Part shown: piece after piece, positions 24,598-32,241 of the stretch
How the letters are laid out: every line of letters starts with the position of its first letter
How positions within the stretch are numbered: position 1 is the first letter of the stretch
Assembly (NCBI GenBank): GCA_903919205.1
Contig: CAIXHE010000048.1
Location: 1-37,693 of the forward strand
Source of the DNA: an uncultured Opitutaceae bacterium
GTDB taxonomy: Bacteria > Verrucomicrobiota > Verrucomicrobiia > Opitutales > Opitutaceae
DNA: 37,693 bases
Direction of reading: 5' to 3'
Notes under the pieces: generated by a model
Databases searched by the model: none
The model's input: only the letters and a program-made list of their open reading frames with translations
Told to the model about the DNA's origin: nothing
Translations under genes and position numbers: made by a program

Positions 24598-25389
24598 ATG
24601 CCAAAGCGCCTCAGTACACGTATCTGGTTAACTAAGCTGCTAGGCTCTTGGGCCGGTCTAATCCAAGGCGACACCTTAACATGGGACCGCTGGAGGTGGT
24701 TGGCGGACCGTTTACCAGCGACTCGGAATGGCGAGCGGTTGTTGGATGTGGGCTGCGGAACGGGTGCTTTCACGATTTGTGCGGCCCTTCGCGGCTACGA
24801 GGCCCTGGGATTGACCTGGGATGAGGGAGATTCTGAAGTAGCGATAGCTCGCTCAATGATCATAGGCGCGAAGGGTGCGACTTTCTCAATTTGTGATGTG
24901 CGCGAATTGGAAAAGCGGATTGAGTTTAGGTCGCAGTTCGAGGTTGCGATTTGCTGCGAAAATATTGAGCACATCTTAGATGATTTTAGGCTGGTTCGAG
25001 CGATCTATATGACTCTAAAACCAGGTGGAAGATTACTTCTGACCACACCGAATTATCTCAATCGCCCGATTTCAGCCTACGATATGGGACCGTTTCAGAA
25101 ATCGGAGGAGGGGTGGCACGTTCGGCGAGGATACACACCGACCATGTTGCGCGAGGTTGTTACGCGGGCAGGATTTGTTGTTGAGGAGATTAGTTATTGC
25201 AGCGGCTTTTTTAGCCAGAAATTCACGTACTTCCTTCGCCTTTTTCCCGGGCGACTATACTATTTTGCGTGGATTCTGACGGCCTGCGTCCGTCCAATAA
25301 TCCCAATAGCCGACCATTGCTTTCACTTGGTAATTTCTTATCCAAAGTACTCCATCGGAATAACAGCTTATAAGGAAAGAAGTTATTGA
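24598..25389 (+). CDS. Class I SAM-dependent methyltransferase
   Basis: A 263-residue enzyme. Motif I is LLDVGCGTGAFTI (about 48-60), the SAM-binding loop. An acidic region around SICDVREL follows, then FEVAICCENIEHILDD (post-I and motif IV region) and LKPGGRLLLTTPNYLNRP (motif VI). This is the Methyltransf_11/23 pattern, used on small molecules, lipids, quinones or sugars; the substrate is not readable. The C-terminal third has hydrophobic stretches (about 205-250) that may contact membrane or lipid. It lies 197 bases after the tailspike-like gene in the same low-G+C island, so both may act on a surface polysaccharide, but that is only positional inference. Confidence 0.85.
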   Translation: MPKRLSTRIWLTKLLGSWAGLIQGDTLTWDRWRWLADRLPATRNGERLLDVGCGTGAFTICAALRGYEALGLTWDEGDSEVAIARSMIIGAKGATFSICDVRELEKRIEFRSQFEVAICCENIEHILDDFRLVRAIYMTLKPGGRLLLTTPNYLNRPISAYDMGPFQKSEEGWHVRRGYTPTMLREVVTRAGFVVEEISYCSGFFSQKFTYFLRLFPGRLYYFAWILTACVRPIIPIADHCFHLVISYPKYSIGITAYKERSY

Positions 25390-25414
25390 CCGCATTCAGT
25401 TCAAGATCGGACTA

Positions 25415-25570
25415 ATGTCTGACGGCATTTCACTGTCGTTGCGATATGAGTCTTTGATTCGGGGACGAATCGTTAGGCCGTTCGGGAGTATTTTAATAAT
25501 CTCAAATGGTTTAGGGCAACCCGTTGAATGTTGTTGCGTGAACCTCGCTACGCAAGTCGTTCGGACTTAG
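25415..25570 (+). CDS. Possible 51-residue ORF upstream of the Ada-type gene
   Basis: An ATG at 25415 opens a frame of 51 residues (starting MSDGISLSLRYESL, with CCC near the end) that stops at TAG 25568-25570, in the same frame as and one codon before the Ada-type TTG start. I recognise no family. It contains the right copy of the direct repeat. It may be a chance ORF in the 184-base spacer, or a remnant left at the island boundary. Confidence 0.2.
   Translation: MSDGISLSLRYESLIRGRIVRPFGSILIISNGLGQPVECCCVNLATQVVRT
25469..25478 (+). repeat. 10-bp direct repeat, right copy
   Basis: This is the second copy of ATCGTTAGGC, the first being at 22312-22321. It lies about 95 bases before the start of the Ada-type gene, near the right boundary of the low-G+C island. 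Confidence 0.35.
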
Positions 25571-25573
25571 ACC

Positions 25574-26419
25574 TTGGAAACGAGCATTCAATCGAAGGGA
25601 TTAGCCTGGCAGGCGCTTTTGAGGAGGGACCGGCAGTTCGACGGGCGGTTCGTGTACGCGGTTCGCTCCACCGGCCTCTACTGCCGGCCCTCGTGCCCCG
25701 CCAGACACCCTCGACGTGAGAACACCCTTCTTTACGGGACGGCGGAAATGGCCGAGCGGGCGGGATTCCTGGCCTGCAGCCGGTGCTCGCCAGGCCGCGG
25801 GGCCGAGACCGTCGCCGAGAGTTGCGCCCGGGTGGTCATTGATTACATCGAGTCCCACCTGAGCCAGCGCGTGACGCTCAGCATGCTCTCGCGCAGGACC
25901 GGACTGAGCCCCAACTACGTCCATGAGGCCTTCAGCCGGATCGTGGGAATCACGCCGAAGCGCTATCACGAGACGCGGCGGATCGACGCGTTCAAGGCGC
26001 TCATCCAAAAGGGGGAAAGCATCGCCTCGTCCCTCTACTCGACAGGATTCGGCTCGAGCCGGGCCTTGTACGAGAGCGCCCGAAAGGTGATGGGGATGAC
26101 ACCGGCGGCGTTTCAGCGCGGAGGCGACCTCCGCATTCGCTTCGCGATCGTCAAACGCGGGAAGGGCCTCGTCCTGGTCGCGGGCACCCGGGCGGGACCG
26201 TGCGCGGTCCTGACGGGAGGGAGCCGAACCCGTCTGCTTCGCGAGCTCCGCAGGGAGTTCCCCAGGGCGGACCTCACCCTCGAATCCCCGCCGCCGGCAC
26301 GATGGACAACGGCCGTCCGGTCGAGCAGCCGGGAGGATCCCTTTGTCTCGACGTTTCCCGGCGCGATCCGGGACCGGATCTATCGGGCGAGGGTGTTGTC
26401 CGCCCAGCGTCCGCGGTGA
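25574..26419 (+). CDS. Ada-type regulator with methylphosphotriester and AraC domains, lacking the alkyltransferase active site
   Basis: A protein of 281 residues. Residues 10-75 are the Ada zinc domain: RDRQFDGRFVYAVRSTG, C37 and C41 in YCRPSCPAR, and C68/C71 in CSRCSP. All four zinc ligands are present, including the Cys that accepts methyl from phosphotriesters. Residues about 82-172 form an AraC-type helix-turn-helix pair (VTLSMLSRRTGLSPNYVHEAF, in part). The start of the alkylguanine-DNA alkyltransferase domain follows (LRIRFAIVKRGKGLVLVAGT), but the protein ends before the PCHRV active-site region; E. coli Ada has 354 residues. Translation must begin at TTG 25574, because a stop lies one codon upstream in frame. 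It probably retains regulation but not O6-methylguanine repair, or it may be decaying. Confidence 0.82.
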   Translation: METSIQSKGLAWQALLRRDRQFDGRFVYAVRSTGLYCRPSCPARHPRRENTLLYGTAEMAERAGFLACSRCSPGRGAETVAESCARVVIDYIESHLSQRVTLSMLSRRTGLSPNYVHEAFSRIVGITPKRYHETRRIDAFKALIQKGESIASSLYSTGFGSSRALYESARKVMGMTPAAFQRGGDLRIRFAIVKRGKGLVLVAGTRAGPCAVLTGGSRTRLLRELRREFPRADLTLESPPPARWTTAVRSSSREDPFVSTFPGAIRDRIYRARVLSAQRPR

Positions 26420-26440
26420 TTCGGCGCGGATCGCCGAATC
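26418..26440 (+). terminator. Hairpin at the end of the Ada-type gene
   Basis: A perfect 9-bp stem, GATTCGGCG (26418-26426) and CGCCGAATC (26432-26440), with a 5-base loop, begins within the Ada stop codon. No T-run follows, so it is a terminator-like hairpin without the usual tail. Confidence 0.45.
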
Positions 26441-26711
26441 CTCCGGGCCCGGCGACCGCGAGGTCCGCCTGCATGGAATGGCGGTCCGCGCCGCGGAGCC
26501 GGAGCGCTCCGGGAGGCGCGCGCGAAATGTCCCGAATCCCCGCGCTCGGAGTTTGAGCGTATGAAGCGGATAGAGGGGTCGAGGCCCCTGGGCTATACTG
26601 GGCTCCTCAGGCTACGGGGCGCCCCGACACGGGCAACCGCAGCGCCCTCCGCGGCCGGACGACCCGCTTCCTATGGAGCCCGCAGAAACACCGACAACCC
26701 CCTTCAAGGCC

Positions 26712-27911
26712 ATGCGATATATCCCCCTTTCCCTCATGTCATTGGCGGGGCTGCAATCCCTTCACGCCCAGTCGGCCGGCCCGGCATCCGCGCCGGCGGC
26801 AGCCGCTCAGGTCACCCCGCCCTCCTCCCCGGTTTCGACTCCCGGAATGGAGGGCCCTCTCGCCGCCACCCTGAAGCCGCAGAGTTTCGACGTTCCCAGC
26901 CTTGGCAAAATCTACGTGTCGGGTGCGATCACCGGAATCGGTTTGGCCGAAAGCTCCCCGTTCCCCGGGGACCGGGAAAAGCTCGCGGATGTGAGCAACG
27001 CCCAGGTCTTCGTCCAGAAGGTCGACGGCGAGGTTCAGTTCTTCCTCGACGGGGGGATCTATGCGTTTCCGGAGCTGGGTGCGGGCTACGTGACCTCGCC
27101 GACCGAGACGAGGAACCTCTACGGGCCGCTGCCCCTCGCCTACGTCAAGTACGTGCCGAATTCAGCCTTCTCGATCGAGGCGGGAAAGCTCCCTGGAATC
27201 ATCGGCGTGGAGTACCCCTTCACCTATGAGAACATGAACATTTTCCGCGGGCTGCTCTGGAACCAGGAAATCCCGGTCACCCGCGGCGTCCAGGCGAACT
27301 ATTCCCAGGGAGCCTTCTCGGCCTCCTTGTCGTTGAATGACGGATTCTACTCCAATCGGTACACCTGGATCTCGGCCATGGCGACGTGGACGTTCAACAG
27401 CGCGAATTCGTTGAGCTTGATCGGGAGCGGCAACACCGGGAAAACCGGATACGGATCGTTCGCCACGCCCGTACCCCAGAACAACGACAGCCAGCTGGAC
27501 AACCTGGCCTATTCCTACACCGCCGGGGCGTGGATCGCCCAGGTCTACCTCCAATACGCCGAGACAAAGTCCGGTTCGTCCATCGGCATAGGCAAGCCCG
27601 CGTCGACGCGGGCGGCGGGTATCCTCGCCAACTATGCCGTTCCCAACACCCGCCTCAACGTGTCGGGACGCGGGGAGATCATTTCCTCCTCTGGAAGCGC
27701 CGAGGACGGATCGCCCAACCTCCTCTACGGACCCGGAAGCCGCGCCTGTTCGGCCACCCTCACCTTGGCCTACCAGGTGGGCGTCCTTTTCGGCCGCGGG
27801 GAGATTTCCCTCGTGAGGACGGCATCGGCAACCCATGGCGAAGCCTTCGGCCCCGCGGGCGACAACCGCACCCAGACCCGGGGTGTGCTCGAGGCGGGAA
27901 TCCTGTTCTGA
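26712..27911 (+). CDS. BBP2-type outer-membrane beta-barrel porin
   Basis: A 399-residue exported protein. The ATG at 26712 begins a signal peptide (MRYIPLSLMSLAGLQSLHAQ). An Ala/Pro-rich linker follows and, from about residue 60, alternating amphipathic strands with glycine and aromatic residues. LPLAYVKYVPNSAFSIEAGKLP and YEN...RGLLWNQEIPVTRGVQ are typical of the putative beta-barrel porin-2 (OmpL-like) group, and the chain ends in Phe (AGILF), a common barrel-closing signal. It should form a diffusion channel or receptor in the outer membrane. The earlier in-frame ATG at 26673 gives a poorer signal peptide. The 292-base spacer before it holds the Ada-end hairpin and nothing else recognisable. 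Confidence 0.82.
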   Translation: MRYIPLSLMSLAGLQSLHAQSAGPASAPAAAAQVTPPSSPVSTPGMEGPLAATLKPQSFDVPSLGKIYVSGAITGIGLAESSPFPGDREKLADVSNAQVFVQKVDGEVQFFLDGGIYAFPELGAGYVTSPTETRNLYGPLPLAYVKYVPNSAFSIEAGKLPGIIGVEYPFTYENMNIFRGLLWNQEIPVTRGVQANYSQGAFSASLSLNDGFYSNRYTWISAMATWTFNSANSLSLIGSGNTGKTGYGSFATPVPQNNDSQLDNLAYSYTAGAWIAQVYLQYAETKSGSSIGIGKPASTRAAGILANYAVPNTRLNVSGRGEIISSSGSAEDGSPNLLYGPGSRACSATLTLAYQVGVLFGRGEISLVRTASATHGEAFGPAGDNRTQTRGVLEAGILF

Positions 27912-27939
27912 CCCCACCTGGCCAGGCAGGCCCCCGGGT

Positions 27940-27965
27940 CCGGCTGGCTCGAGGGATCCAGCCGG
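27940..27965. terminator. Hairpin between convergent genes
   Basis: CCGGCTGG (27940-27947) and CCAGCCGG (27958-27965) form an 8-bp stem with a 10-base loop, in the 107-base gap between the porin and the convergent hypothetical gene. No T-run is present. The position suits a shared terminator. Confidence 0.45.
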
Positions 27966-28018
27966 CCCTCGCGCCTGGACACCCCCGGTCCACTCAGCTT
28001 CCTCGCGCCGCCGCCGGC

Positions 28019-28573
28019 TCAATTGTTGGAGGTAAGCCGGGGTGCGCCCGCAAGCGCGAGCGCCGCTCGGAAGGGAGCAAGATAGGCGCGGATGGCGGCG
28101 AGTTCGCCGTGCGTAGGACTGTCCGGATTCGCAGCGGCGGGCGCGGATCCGTGCCGGCTGAGGCACCGCTCGAGCACCGTCGCCGCCTCGGATTCCGTCA
28201 GGTGGCCGCAGTCCAGGAAGAGGTCGTCCGGATCGCGCGCGACGTCGCCACCGGGCGCCAGTCGCGCGACGGGGACACCCTGCAGCGCGGCAAATCGCAG
28301 CGCGTTCTCGGCGCCGCGCGTGAGAAGCCCGTGCCGGTCGCCCACCGCAAGGAGACCCACGTTGGGGTGCGCCCTCTTGAGGGACGCGACCCGGCAGAGC
28401 ACCTCGAATTCGCCCGCGCCTTCCCGCACGGGATCGCCCGGCGACCAGGCAGCGGCCCTCAGCACCGCGACCTGAAGACCAGGAGGCTCAGCGCGGGCGC
28501 ACGGGCTCAACACAGCGGCGGCCAGGCCGCACCCCATCCAGGCAAGAACCGCCGTTGAACGAGCGAAACGCAT
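28019..28573 (-). CDS. Exported protein of unknown function
   Basis: A 184-residue protein. The start at 28573 gives a standard signal peptide (MRFARSTAVLAWMGCGLAAA, cleavage likely after ARA, about residue 28). The mature part has segments such as VGLLAVGDRHGLLTRGAENA, FAALQGVPVARLAPGG and PDDLFLDCGHLTESEAATVL, then an Ala-rich helix. The pattern faintly recalls the second domain of asparaginase-type proteins, but no catalytic motif is present and I do not assign it. A start 8 codons upstream (28597) is possible. It is convergent with the porin gene. Confidence 0.65.
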   Translation of the reverse strand: MRFARSTAVLAWMGCGLAAAVLSPCARAEPPGLQVAVLRAAAWSPGDPVREGAGEFEVLCRVASLKRAHPNVGLLAVGDRHGLLTRGAENALRFAALQGVPVARLAPGGDVARDPDDLFLDCGHLTESEAATVLERCLSRHGSAPAAANPDSPTHGELAAIRAYLAPFRAALALAGAPRLTSNN

Positions 28574-28710
28574 CGCCCAACCGGCAGCAGCGTGCATGCC
28601 AAAAAGACCTCATTTATTACGCAACAACCAGCGCTTCAAATTGTTAAGAAAACATTAACAGGACCTGCCCGAGTTCATCGCCCGGCTGCGCACCGGGCCG
28701 CGGGTCCATG

Positions 28711-28736
28711 AAAAAGCCGGCCTTCGCGGCCGGCTT
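28711..28736 (-). terminator. Rho-independent terminator
   Basis: On the minus strand the stem AAGCCGGCC / GGCCGGCTT (9 bp, loop of 5) runs directly into a five-T tract (plus-strand AAAAA at 28711-28715). It lies 24 bases downstream of the stop of the minus-strand gene at 28760-29455. This is the clearest intrinsic terminator in the window. Confidence 0.85.
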
Positions 28737-28759
28737 CGCTGGGCACACCCGTCACGCGC

Positions 28760-29455
28760 TCAGGCGCTGGGTTTCTGGGAGGCCGCGTTGTCCACCATCG
28801 CGCGAAGCTCCTCCCGTATCGCCTTCGGCTGGCGATCGAGCTCCTCCCTGCAAATCTCGAGGACGCGCGGATGGGAGACCGCGTCCTGCGCCAGCGCATA
28901 GCGAGCCGAGGTCGCCAGCCCTGGACGACGGGATCCCAGGGCCTCCAGGATGCTGACGACATGCTGCCTGTCTCCGCTCGCCAGGAAGCCGCCCCACCGC
29001 AGGTTCATCGATTCGGTCGAGGCCACGGGCGTCTGTGCCACGGAGCCCGGTGCCATCGCGAGCAGCCGATCCACCTCGGCGCGCACGGGGTAATTGAAAG
29101 GGCGGAACAACTCGCGGACCTGCCCGGCGCCGGCCGGATCGCCGGCAAGCCAAGCCGCGATGGCGAGGGTGCGACGGGTGGGCGCCGGCAGAAACCGCGC
29201 GGACCGCAGCCAGCCATCCACCTTCTTCGGATTCTGCTGGAATACGGTGCTGAAAAATCCAATCGCCTCCTCCTGCTGGGACGGCTCCTGGAAATAGCCC
29301 TCCAGGTTGAGGCTGCACACGGCCTGAACGAGGGCCTCCGGGGCGGGGTGTTCGTAATAACTCTCCATCCATTGATGGCCGAAGCTGTCTGCGCCTAACG
29401 CGGGGAATGCGGCAAGCAAAACGCCCGCACCGAATGCGATGCGAAGGGATTTCAT
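28760..29455 (-). CDS. Exported helical protein of unknown function
   Basis: A 231-residue protein. ATG 29455 begins a clean signal peptide (MKSLRIAFGAGVLLAAFPAL, cleavage after LGA). The mature chain is predominantly helical with repeated helix pairs, for example PAPEALVQAVCSLNLEGYF, EEAIGFFSTVFQQNP, TRRTLAIAAWLAGDPAGAGQ and SHPRVLEICREELDRQP, reminiscent of TPR or HEAT-like folds. No enzyme motif is seen and I recognise no family. The upstream in-frame start at 29533 adds unrelated residues. It ends in a strong terminator, so it is probably monocistronic. The 262-base spacer upstream, up to 29717, holds no other recognisable feature. Confidence 0.7.
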   Translation of the reverse strand: MKSLRIAFGAGVLLAAFPALGADSFGHQWMESYYEHPAPEALVQAVCSLNLEGYFQEPSQQEEAIGFFSTVFQQNPKKVDGWLRSARFLPAPTRRTLAIAAWLAGDPAGAGQVRELFRPFNYPVRAEVDRLLAMAPGSVAQTPVASTESMNLRWGGFLASGDRQHVVSILEALGSRRPGLATSARYALAQDAVSHPRVLEICREELDRQPKAIREELRAMVDNAASQKPSA

Positions 29456-29717
29456 GGGGGATTTGGGGTTAAACCGGTCGACCTGTCGTCGCAAAAGGGG
29501 GTTTGCGACGCCCGACGCTACCCCCTGCGCCACCCCCTGTAAAGGGAGATACTTAACATTATCTTAGCGCGGCCACGGCCCCGAAGCCTCACGGAACGGC
29601 CCCTCCGGGTTCGGGCAACCGTCCCGAGAGTCGGCACCGCCGCCGTTCAGGCCCGCGGCGTGTTTGGGCTGTATCCGGGCCGGGCTTGGATCCAAACCTG
29701 CTACTCTAGACACCTCC

Positions 29718-31145
29718 ATGAGCGCCTCCCCAGCCACCCTGAGACTCGTCGTCCGCAATGCCTGCATCCTGACGGGAGTCCCAGGGTTCGAGCCGTTTGT
29801 CGGCTACCTGGCCATCGGCGCGGACGGCCGGATCGCCGCCCTCGGCGCGGGCGAACCTCCGGCCGGGACCCATGCCGAGCGCGAGGTGGACGCCGAGGGC
29901 AAGATCGTGGCCCCCGGGTTCATCTCGGCACACAGCCACCTCTTCCAGAGCCCGCTGCGCGGGCTCGGCACCGACCAGACCCTCTACGGGTGGCTGGGCG
30001 CGATCAAGCAGCTGAGCGAGCACGCCACGGCCGAGGACATCTACTGGTTCTGCCTGCACGGGTCCGTCGACTTCCTGCGAAACGGAATCACGACGGGCTA
30101 CGACTTCACGTACTCGGGGGACCTCGGCGGCGGCCAGCGCTCGATCGGCATCGGCGAGGCCGGCGGATCGTCGACGGTGGACCCCCAGCCCTACGAGGAG
30201 GCCCAGATCCGCGCTAAGCTCGACTCGGGCCTGCGGTTCATCAACAGCGTCAGCGTCGTGCCGCTCGGCACGGAGGAGGAGATCGAGGGGCGCATGGAGC
30301 GGATCGTGCGGTTCGCGGGCCGCTTCGCCGACAACCCGCGGTTCCTCAAGATGGCGATCAGCGGCTGGGTGCAGCGCTCCGCGGGCATCGAGAGCGCACA
30401 CCGCGAGGTGCGCCTGATGCGGCGCTTCGGCCTGATGAACCAGGCCCACTTCCTCGAGAGCCCCGAGCGGGTCCCCGAGCAGCAGGCCAAGTTCGCCTGG
30501 TACCGGGACGCCGGCGCGCTCGGCCCGGACTTTGTCTTCGGCCACTTCATCCACACGACACCCGAGATCGTGCGCGAGACGGCGAAGAGCGGCGCCTGCA
30601 TGTGCTGGCAGCCCGCGGCCAACGGGCGAATCGGCTCGGGCACCGCCGACATCCCCGCGCTCCTGAAGGCGGGGATCAAGGTCGGGATCGGCCTCGACGA
30701 CCAGTCCTGCGGCGACCTGTCCGACCCGTTCCAGAACCTGCGCATGGGGCTCTACTCGATCCGCGCCCTCTACAAGGACGCAACCATCCTGGCGGTGCGG
30801 CAGGTCCTCCACTTCCACACGCTCGGCGCCGCCGAGATCCTCGGCATCGCCTCCCAGGTCGGCAGCCTCGAGGTGGGAAAGTTCGGGGACTTCATCGTGG
30901 TGGACCCACGCTCCCCGGACACCGGCCCCGTCCACGACCCGGTCTCCACCTTCGCCCTCGCGTGCGGCCTGCGCAATCTCGAGCAGGTGTACGTGGCCGG
31001 CGCCCAGGTGGCGCAGGGATCCACCCTGCTGTGCTGCGACGAGGCCCGGATCCGGCGCGAGGTGGACGCGCGCGTGGCCCGGCTCAAGACCCTGCGCGAC
31101 GCGTCGGTGGCATCCCTCGACCTCACCCAGGGATCCGGCTCCTAG
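29718..31145 (+). CDS. Amidohydrolase-superfamily deaminase (TRZ/ATZ/guanine-deaminase type)
   Basis: A 475-residue metal-dependent hydrolase. The metal site is complete: H72 and H74 in ISAHSHLF, H244 in the HFLE motif (HxxE with E247), H276 in FGHFIH, and D327 in GIGLDDQS. The HxxE motif is characteristic of the deaminase and chlorohydrolase branch acting on purines, pyrimidines, triazines or S-adenosylhomocysteine-like substrates. The substrate cannot be fixed. The C-terminal beta-sandwich region (GSLEVGKFGDFIVVDP) is typical. The ATG at 29718 is preferred over TTG 29664. Its last 4 bases overlap the convergent substrate-binding protein gene. An Fcy1-like deaminase and an adenosine-deaminase-family gene lie about 5-6 kb away, suggesting N-heterocycle salvage in this region. 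Confidence 0.85.
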   Translation: MSASPATLRLVVRNACILTGVPGFEPFVGYLAIGADGRIAALGAGEPPAGTHAEREVDAEGKIVAPGFISAHSHLFQSPLRGLGTDQTLYGWLGAIKQLSEHATAEDIYWFCLHGSVDFLRNGITTGYDFTYSGDLGGGQRSIGIGEAGGSSTVDPQPYEEAQIRAKLDSGLRFINSVSVVPLGTEEEIEGRMERIVRFAGRFADNPRFLKMAISGWVQRSAGIESAHREVRLMRRFGLMNQAHFLESPERVPEQQAKFAWYRDAGALGPDFVFGHFIHTTPEIVRETAKSGACMCWQPAANGRIGSGTADIPALLKAGIKVGIGLDDQSCGDLSDPFQNLRMGLYSIRALYKDATILAVRQVLHFHTLGAAEILGIASQVGSLEVGKFGDFIVVDPRSPDTGPVHDPVSTFALACGLRNLEQVYVAGAQVAQGSTLLCCDEARIRREVDARVARLKTLRDASVASLDLTQGSGS

Positions 31146-32152
31146 TGCTCGGCCAGGTCGCGCAGGTCGTCCGGCAGGAGATCGAAGCGGGCGACCCGGT
31201 CCACCGGGAGCGGAGCCCGCAGCAGGCCCACCTGGTGCAGGATCGCGATCTGCTCCTCGAGCCTGCGCCTGCGGATGAGGCCGATCCTCTCGCCCTTGCC
31301 GGCGTCGCCGTCCACGATGTGCGCCCTCCTGAGCTCCGCGTCGCCGAAGGCCAGCACCTCCGGCGTGCTGTCCGAGTGGTCGCGCGTGATCAGGGTGTTG
31401 CCCGGGGAGGCGTCGCCGCTCAGGTAGTCCCGCCAGCCCCGATTCGAGGCCCGGATGAAGGCGCGGACCCGGTCGGGGTGCGCGGCTGCGAAGGCGCGGC
31501 TGCAGAAGAGCGCCCGGTAGGGATCGTAGCCCGAGTCCGCGATCAGGAGCGAGCGCGTGGCGACCTTCATCTGCCCGCAGACGAACGGCTCCGCCGTCAG
31601 GAAGCCCTGCTGGATGAAGCCCGGGTCGGCGATGAACTGGGCGATCCCGTAGTTCTCGGGGATCGTGTGGATGCGGATCGAGAACTTCTGCTCCAGGTAG
31701 GTGATCCACGCCGAGCCCGGCTCCGCCATGATGCTGCGGCCGTCCAGGTCCTTGAATCCGGTCACGGGGCTCTGGGCGTGGAGGAGGATGATCTGGGGAT
31801 CGTGCTCCACCTGGGCGGCGACCATCAGGACCGGGAGGCCCTCCTGGACCGCCAGCATGAGGTCGTCGCTGCGTGCCAGGCCGAATTCCACCTGCCCGGC
31901 GGCGACCTTCTGCACGGGGAGCGCGCCGGGCCCCCCCTGGGCGATCCGCACGTCGAGCCCCTCGTCCTTGAAATAGCCCTTCGCAAGCGCCTCGTAGTAG
32001 CCGCCGTACTCGGCCTCGGCGTACCAGTTCGCCTGGAGGGTGACGGGGATTGCGGCGACGGAGGCAGAAGGCGCAGCGCCCTGCCTGGAGCATCCCGCGG
32101 CGAGCAACCCCGCCGCTGCTACCGCAGCCGCGATCCTGACGATGGGCGACAT
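31142..32152 (-). CDS. NMT1/SsuA-type ABC substrate-binding lipoprotein
   Basis: A 336-residue lipoprotein with signal and lipobox LLAAGC (Cys21); the start is set at 32152 by this signal. The mature domain has the NMT1/THI5-like opening VTLQANWYAEAEYGGYYEAL, then GYFKDEGLDVRIAQGGPGA, QKVAAGQVEFGLARSDDLM and FKDLDGRSIMAEPGSAW. This family delivers pyrimidine precursors, sulfonates, nitrate or taurine to ABC importers. No ABC permease or ATPase gene is in the window, so it is an orphan here. It is convergent with, and overlaps by 4 bases, the deaminase-type amidohydrolase gene. A TetR gene lies 89 bases upstream in the same direction. Confidence 0.86.
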   Translation of the reverse strand: MSPIVRIAAAVAAAGLLAAGCSRQGAAPSASVAAIPVTLQANWYAEAEYGGYYEALAKGYFKDEGLDVRIAQGGPGALPVQKVAAGQVEFGLARSDDLMLAVQEGLPVLMVAAQVEHDPQIILLHAQSPVTGFKDLDGRSIMAEPGSAWITYLEQKFSIRIHTIPENYGIAQFIADPGFIQQGFLTAEPFVCGQMKVATRSLLIADSGYDPYRALFCSRAFAAAHPDRVRAFIRASNRGWRDYLSGDASPGNTLITRDHSDSTPEVLAFGDAELRRAHIVDGDAGKGERIGLIRRRRLEEQIAILHQVGLLRAPLPVDRVARFDLLPDDLRDLAEH

Positions 32153-32241
32153 GACTCCCCATCCAGCACGCCCGGTGCCAAGCGTCGCCGCGGGCCCGGC
32201 CCCGGAACCCCCCCGGGGGCAGCGAGCGAAGAGGCAGGGCC

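Larger units (their letters stand above)
22287..25573. other. Low-G+C accessory island between DsbD and the Ada-type gene
   Basis: Base composition drops abruptly after the DsbD stop and recovers at the Ada-type start. Counted by hand, 27 of 60 bases at 22981-23040 are G or C, against 49 of 60 at 21001-21060. The island carries a tailspike-like gene, a methyltransferase gene and three A+T-richer intergenic spacers. No integrase, transposase or tRNA is visible. A 10-bp direct repeat lies near both ends. The compositional boundary is observed; horizontal acquisition is inferred. Confidence 0.7.

Noticed and set aside
22287-25573. Interpretation of the low-G+C island as a prophage
   Set aside because: Only a tailspike-like protein is present. 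There are no integrase, capsid, portal, terminase or lysis genes, so a complete or even partial prophage cannot be claimed.
26200-26556. Search for a frameshifted alkyltransferase domain downstream of the Ada-type gene
   Set aside because: None of the frames I read after 26419 shows a PCHRV-like active site or other alkyltransferase motif, so loss of the domain is more likely than a simple frameshift.
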